The notes under the pieces are model-generated. The model did no database searches. It was not told the origin of the DNA and saw nothing but the letters and a program-made list of their open reading frames with translations. Made by a program: the position numbers and the translations under genes. From an uncultured Flavobacteriaceae bacterium (GTDB taxonomy: Bacteria > Bacteroidota > Bacteroidia > Flavobacteriales > Flavobacteriaceae): 64,000 nt of DNA. The stretch lies in contig CANMSI010000001.1 in NCBI GenBank assembly GCA_947500575.1, forward strand, positions 186,001 to 250,000. Reading direction: 5' to 3'. Position 1 is the first letter of the stretch; each line of letters opens with the position of its first letter. Shown piece by piece: positions 53,833 through 62,689 of the stretch.

Positions 53833-54905
53833 AGCAATATAAAGTAATTGGATTAATGTCTGGAACCTCTTTAGATGGGCTAGATTTAGCCTACTGTCAT
53901 ATATGGAAAACTGACAAACAATGGGCATTTGATATCGTGGAAACAAAAAGTATTTCCTATGATGAAGATATGAGAAATCGTCTTAAAAATTCCATTTTTT
54001 TGAGTGCAGATGACCTTCTAAAATTCAATAATAACTATGGAACTTGGTTAGGAGAAGAAACCAAAAAATTCATACAAGAAAAACAACTCTCAGTAGACTT
54101 TATAGCAAGTCATGGACACACTACTCACCACCAACCAGAAAACGGATTAACCTATCAAATAGGCTCAGGACAACATTTGGCAAATAGCTGTGGATATAAA
54201 GTAGTCTGTGATTTTAGAAGCAACGATGTTGCCCTAGGAGGGCAAGGAGCTCCTTTAGTACCAATTGGAGATCAGTTATTTTTTAATACCTACGACTTTT
54301 GTTTAAATCTAGGAGGCATTAGTAATATTTCTTTTGTTCATGAAGGAAATAGAATTGCCTATGATGTTGGCTTGGCCAATATGATCTTGAACTACATCAC
54401 ACAAAAAATTGGGATGGCGTATGATAAAGGAGGTGAGCAAGCAAGACAAGGACAGTTAATTCCAAAAATGTTGAAGGCGCTAAATGACTTAGCATATTAT
54501 CAATTACCCTTTCCAAAATCTACTGGTTATGAGTGGTTTGTAGACAAAGTAATTCCCATCGTAGATGCAACGGAAGCTTCTAATTCAGATCTATTGCACA
54601 CCTCCATACATCACATATGTGAACAAGTGGTAACACAAATTAAACTTCACGCAAAGGCTAAAGAGAATGTTCTTTTTGTAACCGGTGGAGGTGCCCTAAA
54701 TACGTTTATGATGGAAGTATTGCAAGAAAAACTAGGAAACGCTGCAAGTATGGTGCTAACACCTCCCACACTTATTGAATTTAAAGAAGCATTGGTTTTT
54801 GCGTTGATGGGTGTCTTACGATTAGAAGAAAAAAATAATGTCTTATCCTCCGTAACAGGTGCAAGCAGAGACTCTTCTAGTGGCGTAGTATTTCTTCCTT
54901 TTTAA
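53829..54905 (+). CDS. anmK: Anhydro-N-acetylmuramic acid kinase AnmK
   Basis: A 358-residue cytoplasmic kinase that opens and phosphorylates 1,6-anhydroMurNAc to MurNAc-6-phosphate, the MurQ substrate. VIGLMSGTSLDGLDLAYC is the N-terminal ATP loop; ASHGHTTHHQPENGLTYQIG, VCDFRSNDVALGGQGAPLVP, LNLGGISNISF and FVTGGGALNTFMM follow in family order. Start and stop overlap with nagZ (ATGA) shows coupling. It ends the recycling run; a gap of 54 bp with a new promoter box leads to the uridine kinase gene. Confidence 0.94.
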   Translation: MKQYKVIGLMSGTSLDGLDLAYCHIWKTDKQWAFDIVETKSISYDEDMRNRLKNSIFLSADDLLKFNNNYGTWLGEETKKFIQEKQLSVDFIASHGHTTHHQPENGLTYQIGSGQHLANSCGYKVVCDFRSNDVALGGQGAPLVPIGDQLFFNTYDFCLNLGGISNISFVHEGNRIAYDVGLANMILNYITQKIGMAYDKGGEQARQGQLIPKMLKALNDLAYYQLPFPKSTGYEWFVDKVIPIVDATEASNSDLLHTSIHHICEQVVTQIKLHAKAKENVLFVTGGGALNTFMMEVLQEKLGNAASMVLTPPTLIEFKEALVFALMGVLRLEEKNNVLSSVTGASRDSSSGVVFLPF

Positions 54906-54934
54906 AAGAGTTCAATTATCTCATCCCAAATTCC

Positions 54935-54942
54935 TATTTTTG
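54935..54942 (+). promoter_or_regulatory. -7 promoter box upstream of udk
   Basis: TATTTTTG fits TAnnTTTG, 18 bp before the udk ATG; a TTC at 54911 sits where the -33 TTG is expected (21-bp spacing). Confidence 0.45.
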
Positions 54943-54959
54943 ACACAAAACTAGGACGC

Positions 54960-55568
54960 ATGTTGATTATAGGAATTGCAGGAGGTACTGGCTGTGGAAA
55001 AACAACGGTGGTAAATCAGATTATAAATGAATTGCCCAATGAAGAAGTAGGTGTCATTTCTCAAGATTCTTATTACAACGATCTCTCTCATTTGAGTTAT
55101 GATGAGCGAACAAAAATTAATTTTGACCACCCAAGAGCAATTGATTTTGATTTGCTAGCATCCCATCTAGCACAATTAAAAAAAGGAGAACCCATTGACC
55201 AGCCTGTCTATTCTTTTCCGAAACACAATCGCACTGAAGACACCATACATACCCATCCCAGAAAAGTGATGATTGTGGAAGGAATCCTGATTATGACAAA
55301 CCCTCAAATACGGGAGATGTTTGATATTAAGATCTTTGTGCATGCAGATTCTGATGAGCGACTCATTCGTCGTTTAAAGCGAGATATTAATGAACGTGGT
55401 AGAGATTTAGAGGAAGTATTAAACAGATATCAAACTACACTCAAACCCATGCACGATCAATTTATAGAACCTACCAAAGAATACGCAGATATTATCATAC
55501 CAAACAATAAATACAATACAGTAGCTGTTGATATAGTACGTACCATCATCCATCAAAAATTAGCCTAA
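54960..55568 (+). CDS. udk: Uridine kinase
   Basis: A 202-residue cytoplasmic kinase phosphorylating uridine and cytidine to UMP and CMP in pyrimidine salvage. The P-loop IAGGTGCGKTTVV is near residues 5-17; QDSYYNDLSHL binds the nucleoside; NFDHPRAIDFDLL and PVYSFPKHNR are family marks; RRLKRDINERGRDLEEVL forms the lid. Length is that of the E. coli enzyme. It begins a run with the FtsB-like gene 4 bp downstream, followed by the overlapping methylmalonyl-CoA mutase genes. Confidence 0.94.
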   Translation: MLIIGIAGGTGCGKTTVVNQIINELPNEEVGVISQDSYYNDLSHLSYDERTKINFDHPRAIDFDLLASHLAQLKKGEPIDQPVYSFPKHNRTEDTIHTHPRKVMIVEGILIMTNPQIREMFDIKIFVHADSDERLIRRLKRDINERGRDLEEVLNRYQTTLKPMHDQFIEPTKEYADIIIPNNKYNTVAVDIVRTIIHQKLA

Positions 55569-55572
55569 TTCA

Positions 55573-55911
55573 ATGGGGTTCAAAGAAATTAAAAAGAAAA
55601 AGTGGTTTAACATTGCCACCAACATTTATGTTTTGGTCCTTACCGTCTTTTTGGTTTGGATGATCTTCTTTGATACCAATTCCCTACTGATCCATTTAGA
55701 ATTGAAAAAAGAAATTAAGAAGTTAGAAAAACAGCAAGAGTTCCTAAAATCTGAAATAGCAAAAGACAGGAAAATTATAGAACGCCTATCCGATCCAAAG
55801 GAATTAGAAAAATTTGCAAGAGAACAGTATTATCTAAAAAAGAAGAAAGAAGAAATCTACCTTATTGAATACGAGGATAGCCTAAAACTAGAGCAAGATG
55901 AGCAAGACTAA
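55573..55911 (+). CDS. ftsB: FtsB/DivIC-like septum formation protein
   Basis: A 112-residue single-pass inner-membrane protein. After a short basic N-terminus there is one membrane helix (about residues 14-34, IYVLVLTVFLVWMIFF), then a coiled coil (LELKKEIKKLEKQQEFLKSEI) and the conserved closing KELEKFAREQYYLKKKKEEIYLIE. This is the septum initiator family, which bridges early and late division proteins. It lies between udk and the methylmalonyl-CoA mutase genes, overlapping the latter by 14 bp. Confidence 0.88.
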   Translation: MGFKEIKKKKWFNIATNIYVLVLTVFLVWMIFFDTNSLLIHLELKKEIKKLEKQQEFLKSEIAKDRKIIERLSDPKELEKFAREQYYLKKKKEEIYLIEYEDSLKLEQDEQD

Positions 55912-57289
55912 TTTGTTTGATGATTTTGCCGAAGTATCTGCAAAAGCTTGGAAACAAAAAATTCAAGTAGATCTGAAAGGAGCTGATTATAATAGTACCC
56001 TGGTATGGGAGTCGCCAGAGGGCATCAAAACAAAGCCCTTTTATAATGAAGAAGATACCCTTGGAGAAAACTCCTATTCTTATCAACAAAAGGATGCATG
56101 GAAAATTGGACAGACAATCTTTTGTAAGAATGCAACAAAAGCAAATAAAAAGGCAATTGATGCTTTGAACAGAGGTGCGCAAAGTCTTATTCTTATGATT
56201 CCATCAAAAGATATAGATATCTCCATTCTGCTTTCAGATATCGAATTGGCGACTATTCCAATTCACTTCGATTTTCAGTTTTTAGATGTCCAATTCATAG
56301 AACAACTCCTAAATCAAACAAAAAATAGTGTAACAACGTTCTTCTTTAATATAGATATTTTGGGGCATTTAGCGCGTTCAGGAAATTGGCATTATAATTT
56401 AAAAGAAGACTATCAAGTCGTAGAAAAAATTATTGATATTTCTACCAAGAGCTCCTCAACTGTCTTATCAGTAGATACGTCCCTTTATCAAAATGCAGGA
56501 GCAACTGCCGTGCAGCAAATTGCATATGCTGCCGCACATGCCAACGAATACTTAAATCACTTTAATCAAGAAGAAGTTGGTGTCACCAAAAATATAGGCG
56601 TCAATTTTAAAGTAGCTGTTGGAGGAAATTATTTCTTTGAAATTGCTAAGCTAAGAGCCTTGAGATGGGTATGGGAATCCCTTGCTGCTGAATACGGAAT
56701 TTCTGTTGATTGTCATATCCTGGCCGTTCCTTCCAGAAGAAACAAAACTTTATACGATTATAATACCAATATGTTACGCACTACCACGGAGTGTATGTCT
56801 GCTATCCTTGGTGGAGCAGATACTGTTTGCAATGCCACTTACGACGCCATTTATCACAAAGACAATGAGTTTGCAGAACGCATTGCTAGAAATCAATTAC
56901 TCATTTTACAGGAAGAAAGCTATTTTGATAAAGTAAATAATCCTGCTGATGGTAGTTATTATATAGAATCGCTTACCAAACAAATGGCAGAAAAAGCAAT
57001 CAACTTGTTCAAGTCCATAGAAACAAGTGGTGGTTTTTTAAAACAGCTTAAAGAACATACTATTCAGAAAAAAATAGCAGAAAGTGCAGCCGAAGAGCAG
57101 CAAAGATTTAATGCAGGAGCAGATGTATTGGTAGGCACCAATGCCTATCAGAATGAGGAAGATAAAATGAAAGATCAGTTAGAGTTGTACCCTTTTATTA
57201 AAACCGTGATTCGCAAAACCTTAATTGCACCTATTATAGAAAAACGTTTGGCAGAAAATATAGAACAACAACGATTGAAAGATGAGTAG
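55898..57289 (+). CDS. mutA: Methylmalonyl-CoA mutase, small subunit
   Basis: A 463-residue subunit of the B12-dependent mutase that interconverts methylmalonyl-CoA and succinyl-CoA. It resembles the TIM-barrel part of the large subunit ([71 protein letters not shown]). The chain ends soon after, without the B12-binding Rossmann part seen in longer small subunits. It is the structural, non-catalytic partner. It overlaps the FtsB-like gene (14 bp) and the large-subunit gene (8 bp), so subunits are co-made. Confidence 0.92.
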   Translation: MSKTNLFDDFAEVSAKAWKQKIQVDLKGADYNSTLVWESPEGIKTKPFYNEEDTLGENSYSYQQKDAWKIGQTIFCKNATKANKKAIDALNRGAQSLILMIPSKDIDISILLSDIELATIPIHFDFQFLDVQFIEQLLNQTKNSVTTFFFNIDILGHLARSGNWHYNLKEDYQVVEKIIDISTKSSSTVLSVDTSLYQNAGATAVQQIAYAAAHANEYLNHFNQEEVGVTKNIGVNFKVAVGGNYFFEIAKLRALRWVWESLAAEYGISVDCHILAVPSRRNKTLYDYNTNMLRTTTECMSAILGGADTVCNATYDAIYHKDNEFAERIARNQLLILQEESYFDKVNNPADGSYYIESLTKQMAEKAINLFKSIETSGGFLKQLKEHTIQKKIAESAAEEQQRFNAGADVLVGTNAYQNEEDKMKDQLELYPFIKTVIRKTLIAPIIEKRLAENIEQQRLKDE

Positions 57290-59432
57290 AAAACCACTGC
57301 AGCATATACAGCTTAAAGAAAATTCAGTCTCGGAAAAAAAGAGTTCCAACTCCTCGGAGTTTATAAGTTCTGAAGGTATTTCTGTGCGAGCAAGGTATAC
57401 CAAAAAAGATATAGCACCTTTGAAGCATCTTAATTTTGCTGCCGGGATTACGCCCTATCTTAGAGGCCCCTACACTACCATGTATGTGCGAAGACCGTGG
57501 ACTATTCGACAGTATGCAGGATTTTCTACCGCTGAAAAAAGCAATGCGTTTTATAGAAGAAATTTAGCGGCAGGTCAAAAAGGATTATCTGTAGCTTTCG
57601 ATTTACCTACGCATAGAGGTTATGATAGTGATCATGAGCGCGTAGTAGGAGATGTAGGGAAAGCAGGTGTAGCAATAGATTCTGTGGAAGACATGAAAAT
57701 TTTATTTGACGGGATACCACTGGATAAAATGTCTGTTTCTATGACCATGAATGGAGCGGTACTACCAATTATGGCATTTTATATCGTCGCAGCTCAGGAA
57801 CAAGGGGTTGCCTTAGAACACTTAGCAGGAACCATTCAGAACGATATTCTCAAGGAATTTATGGTACGTAACACCTATATCTATCCTCCAAGTCCGTCCA
57901 TGCAACTTATTGCAGATATCTTTAAGTATACTAGCAAGCATATGCCCAAGTTCAATAGCATCAGTATTTCCGGATATCATATGCAAGAAGCAGGTGCAAC
58001 AGCCGATATAGAATTGGCCTATACACTAGCAGACGGATTGGAATATATTAGAACAGGACTTGCCGCCGGAATGGAGATCGATAGTTTTGCACCTCGTTTG
58101 TCTTTCTTTTGGGCGATAGGAATGAACCATTTTATGGAGATTGCGAAACTACGTGCGGGAAGAATGCTTTGGGCAAAACTCGTAAAGCAGTTTCATCCTA
58201 AAAACCCCAAATCAATGGCATTGCGCACCCATTGTCAAACCAGTGGCTGGAGCCTTACAGAACAAGACCCCTTTAACAATGTTGCTAGAACCACTATTGA
58301 AGCTGCAGCTGCCATATTTGGAGGCACGCAAAGTTTACACACCAACGCTCTTGACGAGGCCATAGCGCTACCTACCGACTTCTCCGCAAGAATTGCCCGT
58401 AACACTCAAATTTATTTACAAGAGGAAACAAAAATTACTAAAACAGTAGACCCCTGGGGAGGTAGTTATTATGTAGAAACCTTAACCGCAGAGATTGCTG
58501 ACAAGGCATGGAAATTAATAGAAGAGGTAGAAGCATTAGGAGGAATGACTAAAGCAATTGAGGCAGGTATACCTAAAATGAGAATAGAAGAAGCAGCTGC
58601 CAAAAAACAAGCACGTATCGATAGTGAGCAAGATACCATTGTGGGGGTAAATAAATATATACTGGAAGAGGAAGATCCCCTCCATATTTTGGAAGTAGAT
58701 AATGAAGCAGTTCGCAAACAACAGTTATCGCGCTTAACATCCATTAAAGCAAAACGAAATAATAGCGCAGTTAAAAAGACACTAGAAAATTTAACTGCGG
58801 CTGCAAAGAACAAACAAAGCTCAGATATAGATGGGGAAATTGAAAATTTACTAGCTTTAGCCATAGAAGCTGCAAAAGAAAGAGCAACGCTAGGCGAAAT
58901 TAGCGATGCATTGGAAGTTGCATATGGAAGATACAAAGCAAAAATACAATCATTTACAGGCGTGTATTCAAAAGAAATTAAAGACGATGATAGCTTCAAA
59001 AAAGCTAGAAAAATGGCAGATACCTTTGCAGAAAGTGAAGGGCGTAGACCTCGCATTATGATTGCTAAAATGGGGCAAGACGGACATGATAGAGGTGCTA
59101 AAGTAGTTGCCACCGGTTATGCAGATTTAGGCTTTGATGTGGACATTGGGCCACTTTTTCAAACCCCAGAAGAGGCTGCACTTCAGGCAGTAGAAAATGA
59201 TGTTCACATTTTAGGAGTATCCTCTCTTGCCGGTGGGCATAAAACCTTAGTTCCCCAAGTGATCGAAGCCTTGAAAAAAAGAGGTAGGCAAGACATTATG
59301 ATTATTGCAGGCGGTGTAGTTCCGAAACAAGATTATGATTTCCTTTTTGAAGCGGGTGCAGTGGCTGTGTTTGGACCGGGTACCAAAATAAGTGATGCAG
59401 CAATTCAGATTTTGGAAATCTTAATTGATTAA
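57282..59432 (+). CDS. mutB: Methylmalonyl-CoA mutase, large (catalytic) subunit
   Basis: A 716-residue catalytic subunit. The substrate barrel includes [20 protein letters not shown], the family loop [51 protein letters not shown] and [10 protein letters not shown]. The C-terminal cobalamin domain (from about 585) carries [20 protein letters not shown], with the His that replaces the lower axial ligand near residue 602, then [12 protein letters not shown] and [12 protein letters not shown]. All expected active-site features appear intact. It works with the overlapping small subunit in propionate-type metabolism or in making precursors from succinyl-CoA. Confidence 0.95.
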   Translation: MSRKPLQHIQLKENSVSEKKSSNSSEFISSEGISVRARYTKKDIAPLKHLNFAAGITPYLRGPYTTMYVRRPWTIRQYAGFSTAEKSNAFYRRNLAAGQKGLSVAFDLPTHRGYDSDHERVVGDVGKAGVAIDSVEDMKILFDGIPLDKMSVSMTMNGAVLPIMAFYIVAAQEQGVALEHLAGTIQNDILKEFMVRNTYIYPPSPSMQLIADIFKYTSKHMPKFNSISISGYHMQEAGATADIELAYTLADGLEYIRTGLAAGMEIDSFAPRLSFFWAIGMNHFMEIAKLRAGRMLWAKLVKQFHPKNPKSMALRTHCQTSGWSLTEQDPFNNVARTTIEAAAAIFGGTQSLHTNALDEAIALPTDFSARIARNTQIYLQEETKITKTVDPWGGSYYVETLTAEIADKAWKLIEEVEALGGMTKAIEAGIPKMRIEEAAAKKQARIDSEQDTIVGVNKYILEEEDPLHILEVDNEAVRKQQLSRLTSIKAKRNNSAVKKTLENLTAAAKNKQSSDIDGEIENLLALAIEAAKERATLGEISDALEVAYGRYKAKIQSFTGVYSKEIKDDDSFKKARKMADTFAESEGRRPRIMIAKMGQDGHDRGAKVVATGYADLGFDVDIGPLFQTPEEAALQAVENDVHILGVSSLAGGHKTLVPQVIEALKKRGRQDIMIIAGGVVPKQDYDFLFEAGAVAVFGPGTKISDAAIQILEILID

Positions 59433-59484
59433 TCTATTGAGATTCTTTCTTCCAAAGTACTAATCTTTAAAACTTTAACTGACT

Positions 59485-59521
59485 TTAACGCAAAGCGTCC
59501 TAGTTATTCACTTTGTGTTAA
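59485..59521. repeat. Inverted repeat between mutB and parA
   Basis: TTAACGCAAAG and CTTTGTGTTAA form an 11-bp stem with one G-T pair. A T-rich stretch lies 7 bp later, so it may be a weak terminator of the mutase operon. Confidence 0.4.
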
Positions 59522-59581
59522 CAAAATACATTTTTTGGCATTAGAATTAATTGTATTTTTAACCCCTAACTTACTATGATA

Positions 59582-60355
59582 ATGGGCAAAATAATTGCTA
59601 TTGCAAATCAAAAAGGGGGGGTTGGTAAAACCACCACGACAGTGAACCTAGCTGCCTCGCTAGGAGTATTGGAAAAAAAGATTTTGCTTATTGATGCAGA
59701 TCCACAGGCAAATGCTACCTCGGGCCTAGGAATAGATGTTGATGGTGTTGAAATTGGAACCTACCAATTATTAGAACATACAAAGACAGCAGAAGAAACT
59801 ATTTTACAAACCTCATCTCCGAATGTAGATTTGATTCCTTCTCATATTGATCTTGTTGCCATTGAGATAGAGTTGGTAGACAAGGACGATAGGGAGTATA
59901 TGCTTAAAAAAGCAATGAATGACCTACGCCAAAAATATGACTATATTCTTATTGACTGCGCCCCATCATTAGGTTTATTGACCCTAAACGCTTTGACCGC
60001 TGCAGATTCGGTAATGATTCCCATACAATGTGAATATTTTGCATTAGAAGGGCTTGGAAAGCTTTTAAATACCATAAAAAGTGTCCAAAAAATACACAAT
60101 GCAGATTTGGATATCGAAGGACTCTTGCTAACCATGTTCGATTCTAGGTTACGTCTTTCCAACCAAGTTGTGGAAGAAGTAAAAAAACATTTTGGAGATA
60201 TGGTATTTGATACTATTATTCAAAGAAATGTGCGACTTAGCGAAGCTCCTAGTTATGGAGAGAGTATTATAAAATATGATGCCAGTAGTAAAGGAGCTGC
60301 CAATTATTTAAACTTGGCGAATGAATTATTACAGAAAAATAAGGAAAAAGTATAA
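59582..60355 (+). CDS. parA: Chromosome-partitioning ATPase ParA
   Basis: A protein of 257 residues, a Walker-type partition ATPase that moves or organises the replicated origin with ParB. The deviant Walker A motif KGGVGKTTTTVNLAASLG is near residues 10-27; LLIDADPQANAT, DYILIDCAPSLGLLTLNAL and IPIQCEYFALEGL follow. MGKIIAIANQ is taken as the start since family members begin this way; the ATG two codons upstream (59576) would add Met-Ile. The parB start overlaps its stop by one base. No parS-like palindrome was seen nearby. Confidence 0.94.
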   Translation: MGKIIAIANQKGGVGKTTTTVNLAASLGVLEKKILLIDADPQANATSGLGIDVDGVEIGTYQLLEHTKTAEETILQTSSPNVDLIPSHIDLVAIEIELVDKDDREYMLKKAMNDLRQKYDYILIDCAPSLGLLTLNALTAADSVMIPIQCEYFALEGLGKLLNTIKSVQKIHNADLDIEGLLLTMFDSRLRLSNQVVEEVKKHFGDMVFDTIIQRNVRLSEAPSYGESIIKYDASSKGAANYLNLANELLQKNKEKV

Positions 60356-61257
60356 TGGCGAAGGCAACTAAAAAGCAAGCATTAGGAAGAGGGCTCTCCG
60401 CATTATTGAAAGACCCCGATAATGATATTAATTCGGTAGCAGATAAAAACGCCGATAAAGTGGTGGGAAACATTGTAGAGCTCGATATCGAGGCTATAGA
60501 AATGAATCCTTTTCAGCCACGTTCTAATTTTAACGATGAAGCCCTTCAGGAATTAGCAACCTCCATAAAAGAATTGGGAGTTATACAGCCTATTACGGTA
60601 AGAAAACTAGAATTTAATACCTATCAACTAGTATCCGGTGAAAGAAGGTATAGGGCTTCTAAACTGATAGGGTTGGCAACTATTCCAGCATACATTCGCA
60701 TTGCGAATGATCAAGAATCTTTAGAAATGGCATTGGTAGAGAACATTCAACGACAGGATTTAGATCCTATTGAAATTGCACTCTCTTACCAACGTTTAAT
60801 TGATGAAATTCAACTCACTCAAGAAAAATTAAGTGATCGCGTGGGTAAAAAAAGATCTACTATCACCAATTATCTTAGATTATTACGTTTAGATCCCATC
60901 ATACAAACGGGTATTAGAGATGGTTTTACCACCATGGGACATGGAAGAGCTTTGGTAAATATTGAAAAGAAAGAAGACCAAATAGGACTTTACGAAAAAA
61001 TTGTAGGGCAAAACCTTTCTGTACGAGACACTGAAAAGGCGGTAAGAGCGTATCAAGATGCAAAAAATAACACTACTTCAAATACCTCAGGGGTAAAGAC
61101 CCCTAGTTTTGTGCAAGAACCGATGGAGCAACTGCACAACTACCTAAATACCAAAGTTAAAGTCTCTGCATCGCAGAATGGAAAAGGAAAAATAAGCATT
61201 CCTTTTAGTTCAAAAGAAGAACTAGAGCGCTTAAAAAAACTAATTATAGGTGAGTAA
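60355..61257 (+). CDS. parB: Chromosome-partitioning protein ParB
   Basis: A 300-residue DNA-binding partition protein. The N-terminal LGRGLSALL is the ParA-contact tail; the ParB/Spo0J nuclease-like CTP-binding part has NPFQPRSNFNDEALQELA, SIKELGVIQPITVR and VSGERRYRASKLIG, followed by MALVENIQRQDLDPIEIA. The helix-turn-helix (about 155-205) has TQEKLSDRVGKKRSTITNYL, and a C-terminal dimer segment ends the chain. It lies immediately after parA and overlaps the next gene by 8 bp. Confidence 0.95.
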   Translation: MAKATKKQALGRGLSALLKDPDNDINSVADKNADKVVGNIVELDIEAIEMNPFQPRSNFNDEALQELATSIKELGVIQPITVRKLEFNTYQLVSGERRYRASKLIGLATIPAYIRIANDQESLEMALVENIQRQDLDPIEIALSYQRLIDEIQLTQEKLSDRVGKKRSTITNYLRLLRLDPIIQTGIRDGFTTMGHGRALVNIEKKEDQIGLYEKIVGQNLSVRDTEKAVRAYQDAKNNTTSNTSGVKTPSFVQEPMEQLHNYLNTKVKVSASQNGKGKISIPFSSKEELERLKKLIIGE

Positions 61258-61888
61258 AGTCTTCCTTTTGGTATTCAGTTTTTTTCTTTTGGCAAGTAGT
61301 TGCATTGCTCAAGAAAAGGAGAAGAATGAGCAAGAATTAGATTCTTTACAATTAGATTTAGAAGACAAAGGGATTGTTGTAGACGATGCACTTCTAAAGA
61401 AAAAGAAAGTAATTAATCCGCTTGCACCTGCGAAAGCAGCATTTTACTCCGCTGTGTTACCCGGACTCGGACAAGTATATAACAAAAGATATTGGAAAGT
61501 TCCAATTGTCTACGCTGCCATAGGAACAGGAATTTATGCCTACAGCTTTAATAATAGAGAGTATGTACGGTATAGAGATGCTTTTAAGCGAAGAAGAGCA
61601 GGCTTTACGGATGATGAATTCTATGATAGAAATGGAGACGGTGCCGGTCCAGACTTCTCAGATACTGCATTGCAAGATGCGCAAGAACGCTTTCAACGAG
61701 ATAGAGATTTAGCATTGTTAGTAACCATTGCGCTCTATGCGCTAAATATTGTAGATGCAAATGTAGATGCACACCTACAGCAGTTCAATGTGGATGATGA
61801 TCTTAGCGTTGACTTTCAACCCTATATTGATCTGAACTCAATTACCAACGATCCAACCTATGGCATGGCTCTAATTATTAAATTTTAA
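61250..61888 (+). CDS. DUF5683-like membrane protein
   Basis: A 212-residue protein. A signal peptide (VFLLVFSFFLLASSCIAQEK) may be a lipobox (ASSC). A Glu/Lys-rich segment follows, then a small-membrane-protein pattern seen beside parB in many Flavobacteriaceae: NPLAPAKAAFYSAVLPGLGQVYNKRYWKVPIVYAAIG, YVRYRDAFKRRRAGF, LALLVTIALYALNIVDANVDAHL and a beta-rich end. Start is GTG (61250), overlapping parB by 8 bp. The sequence around PGLGQVYNKRYWK is the DUF5683 hallmark. Function unknown; the conserved place between parB and dapB is from general knowledge. Confidence 0.85.
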   Translation: MSKVFLLVFSFFLLASSCIAQEKEKNEQELDSLQLDLEDKGIVVDDALLKKKKVINPLAPAKAAFYSAVLPGLGQVYNKRYWKVPIVYAAIGTGIYAYSFNNREYVRYRDAFKRRRAGFTDDEFYDRNGDGAGPDFSDTALQDAQERFQRDRDLALLVTIALYALNIVDANVDAHLQQFNVDDDLSVDFQPYIDLNSITNDPTYGMALIIKF

Positions 61889-61891
61889 GAT

Positions 61892-62596
61892 ATGAATATT
61901 GCATTGTTTGGTTACGGCAAAATGGGTAAAATGATAGCTCAAATTGCAATGCAAAGAAATCATAGCATTGTCGCCAAAATTGATGATGCTACAAACACTA
62001 TTGATTTTGAAAATATAGATGTAGCAATCGATTTTAGCACTCCAGATGTAGCTTTTGACAATATTAAAAAGTGCATAGAAAACAATACACCCATCATTTC
62101 TGGCACTACAGGCTGGTTAGAGAAATATGATCAAGCTGTAAACTTATGTCAGGAAAAAAAAGGTGCTTTTATATATGCATCCAACTTTAGTTTGGGAGTT
62201 AATGTATTTTTTGAGTTGAATAGTTACTTAGCCAAGATGATGGCAAATCTAAAAGATTATGGAGTTCGTATGGAAGAGATTCATCATACTCAAAAATTAG
62301 ATGCTCCTAGCGGCACGGCTATTAGTTTAGCTGAAGGAATAATAGCCCAAACAGCACATCATAACTGGTCCATGGAAAAAGCTTCAGAAGAAGAAATTCT
62401 TATCACATCTAAAAGAGAAGGGACTGTTCCTGGTACGCATACCATCACATATGAAAGCAAGGTAGATGCCATAGATATTAAACATACAGCTCATAATAGA
62501 GAAGGATTTGCCTTAGGCGCCGTAATTGCTTCGGAATGGATTTTAGGAAAAACGGGGGTTTATAGTATGAAAGATGTGTTAAACCTAGGCAGATAA
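61892..62596 (+). CDS. dapB: 4-hydroxy-tetrahydrodipicolinate reductase DapB
   Basis: A 234-residue cytoplasmic reductase of the lysine/diaminopimelate pathway, which feeds peptidoglycan and lysine synthesis. The Rossmann loop LFGYGKMGKMIAQIA binds NAD(P)H near residues 5-19; VAIDFSTPDVAFDNI, IISGTTGW and YASNFSLGVNVF follow; the catalytic region EIHHTQKLDAPSGTAISLAEGI contains the His-His pair and the substrate Lys. KREGTVPGTHTITYES closes the active site. It lies 3 bp after the DUF5683-like gene and before lepB. Confidence 0.94.
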   Translation: MNIALFGYGKMGKMIAQIAMQRNHSIVAKIDDATNTIDFENIDVAIDFSTPDVAFDNIKKCIENNTPIISGTTGWLEKYDQAVNLCQEKKGAFIYASNFSLGVNVFFELNSYLAKMMANLKDYGVRMEEIHHTQKLDAPSGTAISLAEGIIAQTAHHNWSMEKASEEEILITSKREGTVPGTHTITYESKVDAIDIKHTAHNREGFALGAVIASEWILGKTGVYSMKDVLNLGR

Positions 62597-62609
62597 ATGT
62601 AACATTTTT

Positions 62610-62617
62610 TAAGTTTG
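62610..62617 (+). promoter_or_regulatory. -7 promoter box upstream of lepB
   Basis: TAAGTTTG fits TAnnTTTG, 73 bp before the lepB ATG in the 93-bp gap after dapB. It may give lepB its own transcript besides read-through. Confidence 0.4.
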
Positions 62618-62689
62618 CAAGTCTGAAAAGACAATTGATCACTTGAGACAAGCAACAATAAACAGCAAATTAACTAACAATACAATACT

